A program made the position numbers and the translations under genes. The notes beneath the pieces are model-generated. The model did no database searches. It saw only the letters and a program-made list of their open reading frames with translations, and was not told the DNA's origin. From contig SVOS01000002.1 of the NCBI GenBank assembly GCA_015066245.1, forward strand, positions 1 through 50,999: a stretch of DNA of 50,999 nucleotides. Reading direction: 5' to 3'. Positions 1 to 8,685 of the stretch are shown here, piece by piece. This DNA comes from Oscillospiraceae bacterium. Its GTDB lineage: Bacteria; Bacillota; Clostridia; Oscillospirales; Acutalibacteraceae. Positions within the stretch are counted from its first letter, which is position 1; every line of letters begins with the position of its first letter.

Positions 1-35
1 CTTGGAGGTTTTCTTTTGCTAAAGCTTTTTATTTT

Positions 36-54
36 CCCCCGGTTGAACCGGGGG
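36..54. terminator. GC-rich hairpin, probable bidirectional terminator
   Basis: CCCCCGGTT pairs with AACCGGGGG around one central base, with T-rich sequence on both sides. It probably ends a plus-strand gene lying left of the window, since the minus gene rqcH has its own hairpin closer by. No gene in positions 1-35 can be identified. Confidence 0.6.
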
Positions 55-83
55 TTTATTTCCACACCTAAAGGCACCAAACA

Positions 84-117
84 CAACCGCCCGAACCTTT
101 TGTGGTACGGGCGGTTG
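84..117 (-). terminator. rqcH terminator
   Basis: A 10-bp stem (CAACCGCCCG with CGGGCGGTTG, 14-nt loop) lies just past the rqcH stop. On the minus strand the stem is followed by a T/G-rich tract (TGTTTGG), an imperfect U-run. Confidence 0.7.
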
Positions 118-129
118 TTTGCTATAAAT

Positions 130-1884
130 CTAATTTTCATCAAAATCTTTCGGCGTTACATAAACTGTTTTCTGTTCGGTATAGATTACCTTGCCGGGTT
201 TGGCACCCTGGGGCTTATTTACGCGTTTTATGAGGGTATAGTCAACGGGTACCTGGGACGAATCCTTCGCTTTGCTGAAATAGGCGGCAATCTGAGCGGC
301 TTCGAGGATTGCCTGCTCGGTTATCTCTTTGCCGTCGGTGAGGATAACAGTGTGACTGCCGGGGATGTCTTTGGTATGAAACCAAAGGTCGTTTTTATTT
401 GCGGTTTTAAGAGTCAGCAGGTCGTTCTGGCGGTTGTTTCTGCCTACCAAAACTTTAAATCCGTCACTTGTTTCAAACTCACGGAAGTCGGGTTTGAGAG
501 CTTTGGGCTTGCGGTTGTTCTTTTCGCTTTTATTCTCTTTAAGATAACCCTCAGAGATAAGCTCCTGACGGATTGAGCTTAAGTCCTGCTCATTTTCGGC
601 GCGGCTTATTTCGTCGGCTACAGTTTCCAGGTAGCTCAGCTCTTCCTGAGCAGTCTCGATCTGCACCCTAAGCATTTTATCGGCAGTTTTAGCCTTTGCA
701 TAGTCCTTGTAATACTTCTGGGCATTCTGCTGAGGGGTTTTTGTAACGTCAAGGGCAATGCGGATTGTGGACGCATTTTCATCATAAAAGTTTATCACAT
801 CGGCATAAGGAGCACCCTTTTTGATAAGGTGCATATTAGCGCCAATCAGGTCGGCTTTCTGGCGAAGGATTTCGCGGTCTTTGCATTTTTCGAGCTCTAC
901 TTTCTGCACCGAGATTTTGCGGGCAAGTCGCTCGATATGATTGCTTACAAGCTTAGAGAGTGTGTGGGATTTCATCCTCATTCGCTCTAAGCTTTCTCTT
1001 GTATGATAGAAGGCATCCAGAGCTTTGCAGAAGCTCTGAAACTCGGTTTTTTTCACGCTGTTTTCGTACTGGTTAACAGGCATGAATGAAAAATCAAAAA
1101 GCTTGCCCTGAGTGTATTTGAGGGTGACTGCGTAGTCAGATGGAGAAACTACCTCAGTCTTAAGCTTATCCAAAGCGTCCTTAAGATTTTGCCATTCTCT
1201 TTGACTCATAAGGTCTTTGTCGGTGTCGGTTTCTCCCGTGGAGATATATGAGAGCTCTCGGCATACAATAGGGGACACACCTGTGAGGGTGTTGAGAATA
1301 GCTTTTGAAAGTGAGGTTTCGGGGTTGTGCTCAATGGCGTTTATAAGATTGTCGGTGTCTTCTTTTTCGATACTGAGCTTGTCCTGAGATGGGGGCATTT
1401 CGTAAATGAGAGAAGGCAGCACAAGTCGCTTTGAAGAAAGGGTAAGGTCCACTCTTTTGAGGGCATCAATGATGATTCCGTTTTCGTCAATCAGCACAAT
1501 GTTGCTGTGCTTGCCCATAATCTCAACTGCTAAACTAAGCTTTACTTTGTCGCCTAATTCGTTTACGCAGTCAAAGTCGAAGAAAAGCATTCGCTCTAAA
1601 TCCGGCTGGCGGATAGCGATGAGCTTTGCAGAGGTCAGTCGCTTTCTCAAGAGCATACAGAACATAGGGGGCTTGTCGGGGTTTTCTACCGAATATTCGG
1701 TGATGCCAACTCTGGGAGAATCGGCACGTGTGGAGATAAGAAGCCTTTTGTTTCCGTCAAATGTACGCAGATTTATTATAAGCTCGTCGCGGTTTGGCAG
1801 GTATACCTGGCTGACGCGGGCATCTGTAAGGATGCTTTCGAGCTCTGTTTTTATGTGTCGTAAAAATATACCGTCAAGTGCCAA
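130..1884 (-). CDS. rqcH: NFACT ribosome-quality-control protein RqcH
   Basis: A 584-residue NFACT protein (Rqc2/RqcH, formerly FbpA-like). The family binds stalled 50S subunits carrying peptidyl-tRNA and recruits tRNA-Ala to add C-terminal alanine degrons. The NFACT-N domain opens with MALDGIFLRHIKTEL. A charged coiled-coil middle follows (roughly 280-440), then the NFACT-R (DUF814) domain near residues 460-565 with DLWFHTKDIPGSHTVI. Length is normal for the family (about 570). The start codon is TTG, with GGGAGA just upstream. It is followed by its own terminator and sits next to rlmH, another ribosome-related gene, on the same strand. Identity is secure; the mechanism is taken from the Bacillus subtilis homologue. 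Confidence 0.93.
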   Translation of the reverse strand: MALDGIFLRHIKTELESILTDARVSQVYLPNRDELIINLRTFDGNKRLLISTRADSPRVGITEYSVENPDKPPMFCMLLRKRLTSAKLIAIRQPDLERMLFFDFDCVNELGDKVKLSLAVEIMGKHSNIVLIDENGIIIDALKRVDLTLSSKRLVLPSLIYEMPPSQDKLSIEKEDTDNLINAIEHNPETSLSKAILNTLTGVSPIVCRELSYISTGETDTDKDLMSQREWQNLKDALDKLKTEVVSPSDYAVTLKYTQGKLFDFSFMPVNQYENSVKKTEFQSFCKALDAFYHTRESLERMRMKSHTLSKLVSNHIERLARKISVQKVELEKCKDREILRQKADLIGANMHLIKKGAPYADVINFYDENASTIRIALDVTKTPQQNAQKYYKDYAKAKTADKMLRVQIETAQEELSYLETVADEISRAENEQDLSSIRQELISEGYLKENKSEKNNRKPKALKPDFREFETSDGFKVLVGRNNRQNDLLTLKTANKNDLWFHTKDIPGSHTVILTDGKEITEQAILEAAQIAAYFSKAKDSSQVPVDYTLIKRVNKPQGAKPGKVIYTEQKTVYVTPKDFDEN

Positions 1885-1998
1885 ATTAATCTCTCCCTTC
1901 TAAACTTGTATTAAGCCCGCCGTTAATGGAAGTTTTATTTTACAGAAATCTATCCAAAGGCGGAATTGCCCTCAAGGGGCTACCTTGTGGCTAACCTG

Positions 1999-2481
1999 CT
2001 ACTTGTGATATTTGCCGCCTGTGCTAATCTGAAAAGCACGATAAACCTGCTCCAAAAGCATAACTCTGAAGAGCTGGTGGGGGAAGGTCATTGGGCTTAC
2101 TGAAAGCTTTAAATCAGCTCTCTTTTTGACTTCATCAGAAAGGCCGAAAGAGCTGCCGATGATAATGTCAATACGGCTTTTTCCTTCGATGCTTACTCTG
2201 TCAAAAAGCTCAGAGAGCTTTTCGCTGCTCATCATTTTTCCTTCGATACACATGGCGATTACATAGGAATCCTTGCCGACTTTGGCGAGGATTTTTTCGC
2301 TTTCGCTTTTGAGGGCGTTGGAGATGTCGGTGTCGCTTGCTTTGTCAAAAAGCTTGGTTTCGTCAAGCTCAGTGACAGAAAGTTTGCAAAAGGCAGAAAG
2401 CCTTTTTGAGTATTCCTTTACAGCTTCGGTGAGAAATTTCTCCTTGAGCTTTCCCACACAGATTATGTTAACATTAAGCAT
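1999..2481 (-). CDS. rlmH: 23S rRNA (pseudouridine1915-N3)-methyltransferase
   Basis: A 160-residue SPOUT-fold methyltransferase of full family length that methylates pseudouridine 1915 in helix 69 of 23S rRNA on assembled 70S ribosomes. Recognisable parts are the N-terminal LNVNIICVGKLKEKF, the knot motif IIIGSSFGLSDEVKKRADLKLS (residues about 107-128) and the C-terminal FPHQLFRVMLLEQVYRA followed by GGKYHK, the signature end of RlmH. It lies 8 bp downstream of the MBL gene and is probably cotranscribed with it. In Bacillus subtilis the equivalent genes (yycJ/walJ and rlmH) are also close together. ATG start with AGGTAAA upstream. Confidence 0.96.
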   Translation of the reverse strand: MLNVNIICVGKLKEKFLTEAVKEYSKRLSAFCKLSVTELDETKLFDKASDTDISNALKSESEKILAKVGKDSYVIAMCIEGKMMSSEKLSELFDRVSIEGKSRIDIIIGSSFGLSDEVKKRADLKLSVSPMTFPHQLFRVMLLEQVYRAFQISTGGKYHK

Positions 2482-2489
2482 ATTTTACC

Positions 2490-3278
2490 TCAGAATAAAA
2501 CGGCTTTGCCGTTGGTCTCTACAGGGGCAACCTCAAGGGTAAAGTCCACATTTGGCTTCATTCCTGCACTGATAAGGGACTGCAAAGAGGTGTTGTAGGC
2601 AAGGGCAGGAGTGTTGTTTTCTTTGCTTAAATGGCCCAGTACAAAGCGGGTAACACCGCTTCTGACAAGTTCGGGAAGTTCCTCGGCACAGGCTTTGTTT
2701 GAGAGGTGTCCTCTGTCGGATAAGATACGTTTTTTGAGCACATAGGGGTAGGGACCGCACCTGAGCATATCAATATCGTGGTTTGATTCGATAACCGCAA
2801 GATTTGATTTTTTGATAGCTTCGCGGACAGTGGGCAGCATTATTCCCATGTCTGTTGCAATGGTTGCACGGCTGCCGTCGGGAGTTGTGACAGAATAGGC
2901 ACAGCTTTCGGCAGAATCGTGGGGAGTGTCGGTGCGCTCAATAAGCATATCACCGATGGATATTCTTTTTTCGATTACATCCGCCGTAAAACGAGAGCAG
3001 AGTTTGTCTGTTCGCTCAAGCTCTCTCAGGGTGCCTTCGCTGGCGTATACGGTAAAGCCGTAACGGCTTGCAAGCACCTTAAGCCCTTGACAATGGTCGC
3101 TATGCTCGTGGGTGATAAACACCGCTCTTATTGTGCGGATATCTATATTATTGCTTTGAAGTGCCAGCTCTATTTGCTTGCAACTTTTGCCTGCGTCAAT
3201 AAGCACGCCCTGACCTGAGGAGCCTATGTAATAGCTGTTGCCACTGCTTGAGCTGAATAATGTCACTAACTTTGCCAC
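2490..3278 (-). CDS. walJ: WalJ/YycJ-like MBL-fold metallo-hydrolase
   Basis: A 262-residue metallo-beta-lactamase-fold protein. It has the metal-binding HEHSDHCQG (about residues 56-64), further ligands in TDTPHDSAES and ATDMG, and a late GHLSKENN histidine. The family (YycJ/WalJ) is a predicted 5'-to-3' nuclease or phosphodiesterase tied to cell-wall/replication coordination in Bacillus; the true substrate is uncertain. The start is GTG with GAGGTAATCACA upstream. The walRK genes that often accompany it are not here; it lies between murA and rlmH. The family assignment is firm, the gene symbol less so. Confidence 0.85.
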   Translation of the reverse strand: MAKLVTLFSSSSGNSYYIGSSGQGVLIDAGKSCKQIELALQSNNIDIRTIRAVFITHEHSDHCQGLKVLASRYGFTVYASEGTLRELERTDKLCSRFTADVIEKRISIGDMLIERTDTPHDSAESCAYSVTTPDGSRATIATDMGIMLPTVREAIKKSNLAVIESNHDIDMLRCGPYPYVLKKRILSDRGHLSNKACAEELPELVRSGVTRFVLGHLSKENNTPALAYNTSLQSLISAGMKPNVDFTLEVAPVETNGKAVLF

Positions 3279-3303
3279 TGTGATTACCTCTTTAATACAA
3301 AAA

Positions 3304-3326
3304 CGGGAGTACAGATTGTACTCCCG
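3304..3326. terminator. terminator after murA
   Basis: A 9-bp stem (CGGGAGTAC/GTACTCCCG) lies between murA and the MBL gene. Read on the minus strand it is followed by TTTTTG, so it should end murA transcription; plus-strand Ts suggest it works both ways. Confidence 0.8.
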
Positions 3327-3342
3327 ATATTTTTATTGGATT

Positions 3343-4635
3343 TTATGCAGTAGTTGCAACTTCATCATCGGGAACATACTGCTTTTTGATGTCTGCACCT
3401 AAAGCTCTGAACTTGTCGATAATTTCCTCATAACCACGCTCAATATAATTGATTGAGCCGATTTCGGTTACGCCTGATGCCACAAGACCTGCAATGATAA
3501 GTGCGGCGCCTGCTCTAAGGTCGGTAGCCTTGACAGGAGCACCGTGAAGCTCACGCACACCTTCAATAACGGCAACTCTGCCTTCTACAGAAATCTTGGC
3601 ACCCATAAGCAGAAGCTCACGGACATACTGATAGCGGTTGTCCCATACATTCTCGGTAACGATGCTGGTGCCCTCAAGAGTTGAAAGCATAGCAACGAAC
3701 TGAGGCTGACAGTCTGTGGGGAAACCTGGATGGGGCATAGTCTTGATGTTACAGCTTCTTAAGGGACGCTGGGATGCATCAATACGTACCGCCTCGTCAT
3801 ATTCCTCAACCTCAACACCGATATCTGCAAGCTTTGCAGTAATGGAATCAAGGTGCTTGGGAGTAACATTCTTAACAAGGAGGCTGCCGCGTGTTGCAAC
3901 GGCTGCAGCCATATATGTGCCTGCCTCAATCTGGTCAGGAATAATTGAGTAGGTTACGCCGTGAAGGTAATCTACGCCACGGATTTTGATAACGTCTGTA
4001 CCTGCACCACGGATGTTTGCGCCCATGGAGTTGAGGAAGTTTGCAAGGTCAACGATATGAGGCTCCTTAGCCGCATTTTCGATGATTGTCTGACCCTCAG
4101 CCTTAACTGCAGCAAGCATAATGTTCATTGTAGAGCCAACGGAAACCGTGTCAAAATAAACATTGCCGCCGTGAAGTTTTGTGTCGCTTGTAGCCTCTAC
4201 AATACCGCCGCCCTTAAGCTCGCAGTTTGCGCCTAAAGCCGCAAATCCCTTTAAGTGCTGGTCAATGGGACGGATACCGAAGTTACATCCACCGGGAAGA
4301 GCAACGCGGGCGTTGTGGAATCTTCCTAAAAGAGCACCGATAAGGTAGTAGGAAGCTCTCATACCTCTGACAGAATCGTCGACAGCCGAAAATGTATGAA
4401 TAGGACGAGAATCGATCTCAAGAGTGTTTTTGTTGACTCTCTTGACGATTGCGCCTAAGCCTCTGAGAATATTTGCAATCAGCGAAACGTCGCTGATGTT
4501 GGGAACGTTTTCAATACGGCAAGGCTCATCACAAAGGATAGCCGCAGGAATAACAGCTACTGCTGCGTTTTTTGCACCGCTGATAGTAACTTCACCGTGT
4601 AAGGGCTTGCCGCCGTTAATAATATATTTATCCAA
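3343..4635 (-). CDS. murA: UDP-GlcNAc 1-carboxyvinyltransferase MurA
   Basis: The 430-residue MurA (EPSP-synthase fold) transfers enolpyruvate from PEP to UDP-N-acetylglucosamine, the first committed step of peptidoglycan synthesis, in the cytosol. Visible are GAKNAAVAVIPA with the substrate lysine (Lys22), PGGCNFGIRP with the catalytic, fosfomycin-target cysteine (Cys117), and TDCQPQFVAML. The gene starts with TTG, fixed by CGGAG upstream; no ATG lies near. It has its own promoter about 180 bp upstream, giving an unusually long leader. Firmicutes often carry two murA paralogues; which one this is cannot be told from the window. Confidence 0.96.
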   Translation of the reverse strand: MDKYIINGGKPLHGEVTISGAKNAAVAVIPAAILCDEPCRIENVPNISDVSLIANILRGLGAIVKRVNKNTLEIDSRPIHTFSAVDDSVRGMRASYYLIGALLGRFHNARVALPGGCNFGIRPIDQHLKGFAALGANCELKGGGIVEATSDTKLHGGNVYFDTVSVGSTMNIMLAAVKAEGQTIIENAAKEPHIVDLANFLNSMGANIRGAGTDVIKIRGVDYLHGVTYSIIPDQIEAGTYMAAAVATRGSLLVKNVTPKHLDSITAKLADIGVEVEEYDEAVRIDASQRPLRSCNIKTMPHPGFPTDCQPQFVAMLSTLEGTSIVTENVWDNRYQYVRELLLMGAKISVEGRVAVIEGVRELHGAPVKATDLRAGAALIIAGLVASGVTEIGSINYIERGYEEIIDKFRALGADIKKQYVPDDEVATTA

Positions 4636-4976
4636 ATCTGCACACTCCGATAACTTAGTATTATGGGTTTATGCTTATTGTGTTAATAACAAGCTGAATG
4701 AGAAAAGCCTTGACGAATAAAAAGAAGCTTGAAAATGATTAATTTATTGGCTTTTCTTCTTTGTAAGAATTATACAAATAATGTAGACGCTAATTGGTCA
4801 GTCTAACCATTTTACCTTAACAAAATAATAATATATCTTGGGGTCAATGTCAACCGATATTTTAATTTGTAATACTTTTTGGTAAACTTGCCTTTAATTA
4901 TTTTTTTACGGCAGAAATTTATGTTAAATTGCCAAGTCGCTGTAATTCTTTTGACATATTTTTCTATGAAAGAATA
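4636..4976. other. 341-bp intergenic region: long murA leader and AT-rich spacer
   Basis: This gap holds the murA promoter and a roughly 180-nt untranslated leader. Within the leader GAAAAGCC (about 4700) and GGCTTTTC (about 4750) could pair across about 45 nt. The part beyond the promoter, toward comM, is AT-rich; no clear intrinsic terminator for comM was found there, and no coding sequence was seen. Confidence 0.5.
4825..4853 (-). promoter_or_regulatory. murA promoter
   Basis: On the minus strand a perfect -35 TTGACA (4853-4848) is followed after exactly 17 bp by TATTAT (4830-4825). The predicted start is near 4818, leaving about 180 nt of leader before the TTG start of murA. Confidence 0.75.
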
Positions 4977-6515
4977 TTATTCTGTGTCCCAGTATTTCTT
5001 GTCCAGGGCTCTGTATTGGACTGCCTCAAGTATATGGGGTGCTTCAATAGTTTCGCTTTTGTCAAGGTCAGCAATTGTGCGGGCTACTTTAAGCACTCTG
5101 TCGTAAGCACGTGCTGAAAGATTAAGCTTTTCAAAGGCTTTTTTGAGAACATCCTCGGCATCGCTGCTCATAACGCATACCTTGTGAAGATATGCCGAGG
5201 TGATGCGTGCGTTGCAGGTGATATCAGTGCTTTCAAATCGCTTGCGCTGAATTTCTCTTGCTTCGTTTACTCTGGCTTTGATAACCTCAGATGGCTCGCC
5301 ATCCTGTACTTTTCCGCTGAGCTCGTCATATTCTACGGGAGGTACTTCGATATGAATATCAATACGGTCAAGCAAAGGCCCTGACACCTTGCTAAGGTAG
5401 CGGTGAATAGACTTCTGATTGCAGCTGCATTTGCGTGCAGGGTGGTTGTAGTAGCCACAGGGGCAGGGGTTCATAGCCGCAATAAGCATAACCGAGCAGG
5501 GGTAGCTTACGGTAGCGTGAACACGGGACACCGTAACAACGCTATCTTCAATAGGCTGACGCAGAACTTCCAGAGCTTGTCTTGAAAATTCGGGCAGCTC
5601 ATCTAAAAACAGAACTCCTTCGTGGGCAAGAGAAACCTCACCGGGTCTGGGGATTGTGCCGCCGCCCGAAAGTCCCACCGGCGAAACCGTGTGGTGTGGA
5701 CTTCTGAAGGGTCTTGTCCTGACAAGAGAGCCGCCCTCAGGCAGGATTCCTGCCACAGAGTGGATTTTTGATGTTTCTATCATTTCTTCAAAAGTCATAT
5801 CGGGAAGGATAGAGGGCATACGCTTTGCAAGCATACTTTTGCCTGCACCGGGCGGGCCGATAAGGAGCACGTTGTGACCTCCTGCTGCGGCGATTTCCAG
5901 TGCTCGCTTGGCTTCGTACTGACCCTTTACCTCGGAAAAATCGGGCATATATGAGAAAATAATTTCTTCATTTCCTGCCACGGCTTTGTCTATGATGTCG
6001 ATTCCCTTGAGGTGGTTTATAAGCTCTCTGACATCTTTGACGGGATAAACGTCTATGCCGTCTACAACGGCGCCCTCGCCACCGTTTGCAAAAGGCACAA
6101 ATACAGACTCAAATCCTGCTTCTTTGGCTTTGATAACCATTGGCAGAACACCGTTTAAGCTTCGCACCTCACCGCTTAAAGAAAGCTCGCCGATAAAAGC
6201 ACATCGGGAAATATCGGCACTGAGCTGGTCGGTAGCCTTGAGCATTGCAATGAGTATGGGCAAATCGTAAAGAGGGCCTTCTTTGCGGATATCTGCAGGT
6301 GCCAGATTGACGGTTATGCGGGTAATGGGAAAACCAAAACCGCAATTCTTCATGGCGGCACGGACGCGGTCTCGGCTTTCTCTGACGGCAGTGTCGGGAA
6401 GTCCCACAATGTCAAAGGCAGGTATACCGCCCGAGACGTCTGCCTCTACCTCTACGATGTAACTGTCCATTCCGAAAAGTCCCATACTGTTACATTTTAC
6501 AACCAAAACACTCAC
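4977..6515 (-). CDS. comM: ComM/YifB-family Mg-chelatase-like AAA+ ATPase
   Basis: A 512-residue ATPase of the YifB/ComM family. An N-terminal Lon-protease-like ChlI domain (about 20-140) is followed by the Mg-chelatase AAA+ core with Walker A GPPGAGKS (about residue 216), Walker B VLFLDELPEF, arginine-finger region and a C-terminal lid ending in YRALDKKYWD. In gamma-proteobacteria ComM is a helicase driving branch migration during natural transformation; in Clostridia the role is inferred. AMNPCPCGYY with its cysteines is the expected zinc-site insert. It starts with ATG after GAGGTGAG, diverges from the sigma-factor gene and stands alone. Confidence 0.9.
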   Translation of the reverse strand: MSVLVVKCNSMGLFGMDSYIVEVEADVSGGIPAFDIVGLPDTAVRESRDRVRAAMKNCGFGFPITRITVNLAPADIRKEGPLYDLPILIAMLKATDQLSADISRCAFIGELSLSGEVRSLNGVLPMVIKAKEAGFESVFVPFANGGEGAVVDGIDVYPVKDVRELINHLKGIDIIDKAVAGNEEIIFSYMPDFSEVKGQYEAKRALEIAAAGGHNVLLIGPPGAGKSMLAKRMPSILPDMTFEEMIETSKIHSVAGILPEGGSLVRTRPFRSPHHTVSPVGLSGGGTIPRPGEVSLAHEGVLFLDELPEFSRQALEVLRQPIEDSVVTVSRVHATVSYPCSVMLIAAMNPCPCGYYNHPARKCSCNQKSIHRYLSKVSGPLLDRIDIHIEVPPVEYDELSGKVQDGEPSEVIKARVNEAREIQRKRFESTDITCNARITSAYLHKVCVMSSDAEDVLKKAFEKLNLSARAYDRVLKVARTIADLDKSETIEAPHILEAVQYRALDKKYWDTE

Positions 6516-6658
6516 CTCAAGAAACGAAAAAAAGCAAAAATATAGTTAATATATTAATTATATCATTGTATAGACTGTATTACTAACCAAATTTTATCTT
6601 TTTCGACTAAAATCGCCATAACATTTATTAAATTACAATATATTTTTTAAAATTTTCA

Positions 6659-6687
6659 TTGACTTATTGTATATTTTGCGTTATTAT
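6659..6687 (+). promoter_or_regulatory. promoter of the sigma-factor gene
   Basis: TTGACT (6659-6664), 17 bp, TATTAT (6682-6687); predicted start about 6694, some 33 nt before the ATG. The spacer and flanks are very AT-rich. Confidence 0.65.
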
Positions 6688-6726
6688 AGATATGGTATAA
6701 AATATGTATGAGGTAAAGGTGTATCT

Positions 6727-7311
6727 ATGCACGACCAAAGGTCGGATTTTTCTCTATTTGATGACGAAACATTATGTCAGATGGTTTGTCAAGGTTCTGA
6801 CCCTGCCTTTGAAGAAATCAGCCGTCGCTACAGCGGACTTATCCGTATGATTGCTAAGGAATTTTCTTATCCCGGCTTTGATTCGGGAGATTTTATGCAG
6901 GTGGGCCTTATGGGGCTTTTCGGTGCCTGCAAAAATTACAGAAACAGTTTCGGTATAAGCTTCAGAAATTTTGCGGTGGTGTGCATAAAACGCAGGTATT
7001 ACTCACTGGTAAGGTCTCTCTCGGCACAGAAGAATATTCCGGCGGATGCGATGGTTTCTATAGATGACTCTGACCTCAGCTCCCAAAGCTCAGACCCCGG
7101 TGTTATGGTCTCGGACAAAGAAAGCGATGTTGCTTTCTTTGCACTTGTTAAAAAGCGTTTGTCTGACCTTGAGTTTTGTGTGCTTCAAGGTTACCTTCAG
7201 GGGGCATCCTACAAAAGAATTGCAGAGAACCTGGGTGTTGACGAAAAGTGTGTGGACAATGCACTTTCGCGTGTGCGTAAAAAACTTTTAAACAGATATC
7301 TGTCCCGATAA
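6727..7311 (+). CDS. SigH-like sigma-70 family RNA polymerase sigma factor
   Basis: A 194-residue sigma factor with sigma-70 region 2 (about 25-95: AFEEISRRYSGLIRMIAKEF, DFMQVGLMGLFGACKNY, with FRNFAVVCIKRRYY) and region 4 (about 140-190: SDLEFCVLQGYLQGASYKRIAENLGVDEKCVDNALSRVRKKL). Regions 1 and 3 are missing, as in SigH and ECF factors. Similarity in plan to Bacillus SigH (218 residues), including FGISFRNFA, favours a SigH-like role in stationary-phase or early sporulation genes, but an alternative housekeeping role is possible. No anti-sigma gene lies beside it. Confidence 0.85.
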   Translation: MHDQRSDFSLFDDETLCQMVCQGSDPAFEEISRRYSGLIRMIAKEFSYPGFDSGDFMQVGLMGLFGACKNYRNSFGISFRNFAVVCIKRRYYSLVRSLSAQKNIPADAMVSIDDSDLSSQSSDPGVMVSDKESDVAFFALVKKRLSDLEFCVLQGYLQGASYKRIAENLGVDEKCVDNALSRVRKKLLNRYLSR

Positions 7312-7375
7312 GATTTGGCGGTGCAATTCCGTCGCGGGATAAAAATATTTATTTTCCAAAAGCGAGGTAAATCAA

Positions 7376-7669
7376 ATGTACGAAGACAAGACACTCACTT
7401 GCAAAGAATGCGGTAACGAATTTATTTTCTCCGCAGGAGAACAGGAATTCTACGCAGAAAAAGGCTTTGTAAATGAGCCCCAGCGTTGCAAGGAATGCAG
7501 AATTGCACGCAAGAACGCAACAAGACCTGCAAGAGAGATGTTCACTACCGTTTGCGCTGAGTGCGGTGGCGAGGCAACAATTCCCTTCAGACCTATGGAG
7601 GGTAAGGACTACTATTGCAGCGAGTGCTTTGCTAAGAAAAAGGAAGCAGAGGCAGCAGACGCAGAATAA
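7376..7669 (+). CDS. small zinc-ribbon protein
   Basis: A 97-residue protein with two four-cysteine clusters. The first (residues 9-42) is CKECGNEF ... CKECR, typical of the zinc-ribbon family whose middle reads EQEFYAEKGFVNEPQRCKECR. The second (about 61-85) is CAECGGEATIPFRPMEGKDYYCSECF, the CxxC-x17-CxxC ribbon. The C-terminus is acidic (EAEAADAE). The family is widespread in Firmicutes and of unknown function, with binding to RNA or the translation machinery a common guess. AGCGAGGTAAATCAA precedes the ATG. It follows the sigma gene by 64 bp with no clear terminator between, so it may be cotranscribed. Confidence 0.85.
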   Translation: MYEDKTLTCKECGNEFIFSAGEQEFYAEKGFVNEPQRCKECRIARKNATRPAREMFTTVCAECGGEATIPFRPMEGKDYYCSECFAKKKEAEAADAE

Positions 7670-7712
7670 TTTTTTTCGGACATTGATTCGAACATATATT
7701 ATTTGTGAACAG

Positions 7713-7736
7713 GCACCTTGAGGCAACTCAGGGTGC
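7713..7736 (+). terminator. terminator of the zinc-ribbon gene
   Basis: GCACCTTGAG pairs with CTCAGGGTGC (one wobble) around a GCAA tetraloop, followed by TTTCTG. Confidence 0.65.
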
Positions 7737-7825
7737 TTTCTGCATTTGTTACCATAAAAAATATGTAGCATTCCCAAAAAGAATGTGATATAATGTATTT
7801 ATTAAACAAAGGAAGGATGTTTGTT

Positions 7826-8026
7826 ATGGCAAAGGTAACTAAAGATTCTATTATTGGCGATGTTCTGGATATGTATCCTGATACAGCCGAGTATTTTTTT
7901 GAGATTGGCATGCATTGCTTAGGCTGTCCCTCTGCAAGAGGCGAGTCTATCGAGATGGCTTGTGCAGTTCATGGCACAGACCCCGACGCATTAATCGCAA
8001 AAATCAATGCCGCAATCGGTGAGTAA
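7826..8026 (+). CDS. DUF1858 domain protein
   Basis: A 66-residue protein made of one DUF1858 domain (hybrid-cluster-protein-associated redox disulfide family). The diagnostic part is GDVLDMYPDTAEYFFEIGMHCLGCPSA, with a CxxC pair (Cys-Leu-Gly-Cys) that could be redox-active or bind metal. The ATG at 7826 is chosen because GGAAGGA sits 8 nt upstream; the ATG at 7817 overlaps that site, and an ATA-near start at 7793 lies inside the -10 box TATAAT (7789-7794). Its stop overlaps the trmK start as TAATG, so it leads the DUF1858-trmK-nif3 operon. Biochemical role unknown. Confidence 0.85.
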   Translation: MAKVTKDSIIGDVLDMYPDTAEYFFEIGMHCLGCPSARGESIEMACAVHGTDPDALIAKINAAIGE

Positions 8027-8685
8027 TGAGACCTCTCTTTACTCTTAATAACCGTTTGCAGCTTTGTGCCGAAATGGTTCGAAAAGGCAGCCGTATTGCC
8101 GATATCGGTACCGATCATGCATATCTGCCCGTATGGCTTGTCCGTGCGGGCTTTGTGTCATTTGCACTTGCTTGTGACATTAAGGCAGAGCCTCTTAAGG
8201 CAGGCAGGCTTACCATCAGCAAATACCACGCAGAGGATAAAGTAGAGACCAGACTTTGCGATGGACTCAGGGACGTAAGGCCCCAAGAGGTTGACGACAT
8301 TGTTATTGCGGGTATGGGTGGTGAGACCATTGTCCATATTTTAAGCGAGGCAAGCTGGCTTAAAGACAAATCAAAGCGGCTTGTGCTTCAGCCTATGTCA
8401 AAGCATGAGCTTGTGATAGCTTATCTTTATGAGCAGGGCTTTGAACTTACAGAGCACAGATGCACTGTTGCCGACGGCAAGATATACACCGCTTTTTCTG
8501 CACAGTATACGGGTGCTGAAAAAGCGGTGGACGAGGTCTTCTGTTATGTCGGACTTTTGAAAGCTGAGGACGAAAACGACAGAAGGTTTATTTTGTCAAC
8601 TCTTAATCATCTTGACAAAAAGAGCAAGGCAGACCCGCATTTCGGTGAAATTGCAGAAATAATCAGAGAGAGGTTTTCGCTATGA
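8026..8685 (+). CDS. trmK: tRNA (adenine22-N1)-methyltransferase TrmK
   Basis: A 219-residue class I SAM-dependent methyltransferase (TrmK/YqfN) that makes m1A22 in tRNA. N-terminal FTLNNRLQLCAEMVRKGSRIADIGTDHAYLPVWL carries the SAM-binding loop, DDIVIAGMGGETI the second conserved motif, and LVLQPMSKHELVIAYLYEQGF the family signature. The length is normal (about 230). The ATG shares one base with the upstream stop and its own stop overlaps the nif3 start (ATGA), so the three genes are translationally coupled. trmK-nif3 (yqfN-yqfO) is a conserved Firmicutes pair. Confidence 0.94.
   Translation: MRPLFTLNNRLQLCAEMVRKGSRIADIGTDHAYLPVWLVRAGFVSFALACDIKAEPLKAGRLTISKYHAEDKVETRLCDGLRDVRPQEVDDIVIAGMGGETIVHILSEASWLKDKSKRLVLQPMSKHELVIAYLYEQGFELTEHRCTVADGKIYTAFSAQYTGAEKAVDEVFCYVGLLKAEDENDRRFILSTLNHLDKKSKADPHFGEIAEIIRERFSL

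Noticed and set aside
130..1903. Plus-strand frames opposite rqcH (16-576 and 1406-1903)
   Set aside because: No ribosome sites and composition of antisense shadows; the minus strand codes for a conserved full-length RqcH.
4880..4935. Intrinsic terminator after comM
   Set aside because: GGCA...TGCC can pair imperfectly, but the sequence after it on minus is A-rich rather than T-rich.
7311..7376. Terminator or riboswitch between the sigma and zinc-ribbon genes
   Set aside because: TCCCG and CGGGA can pair over 35 nt, but the loop is long and there is only A-rich sequence after; not enough for a call.
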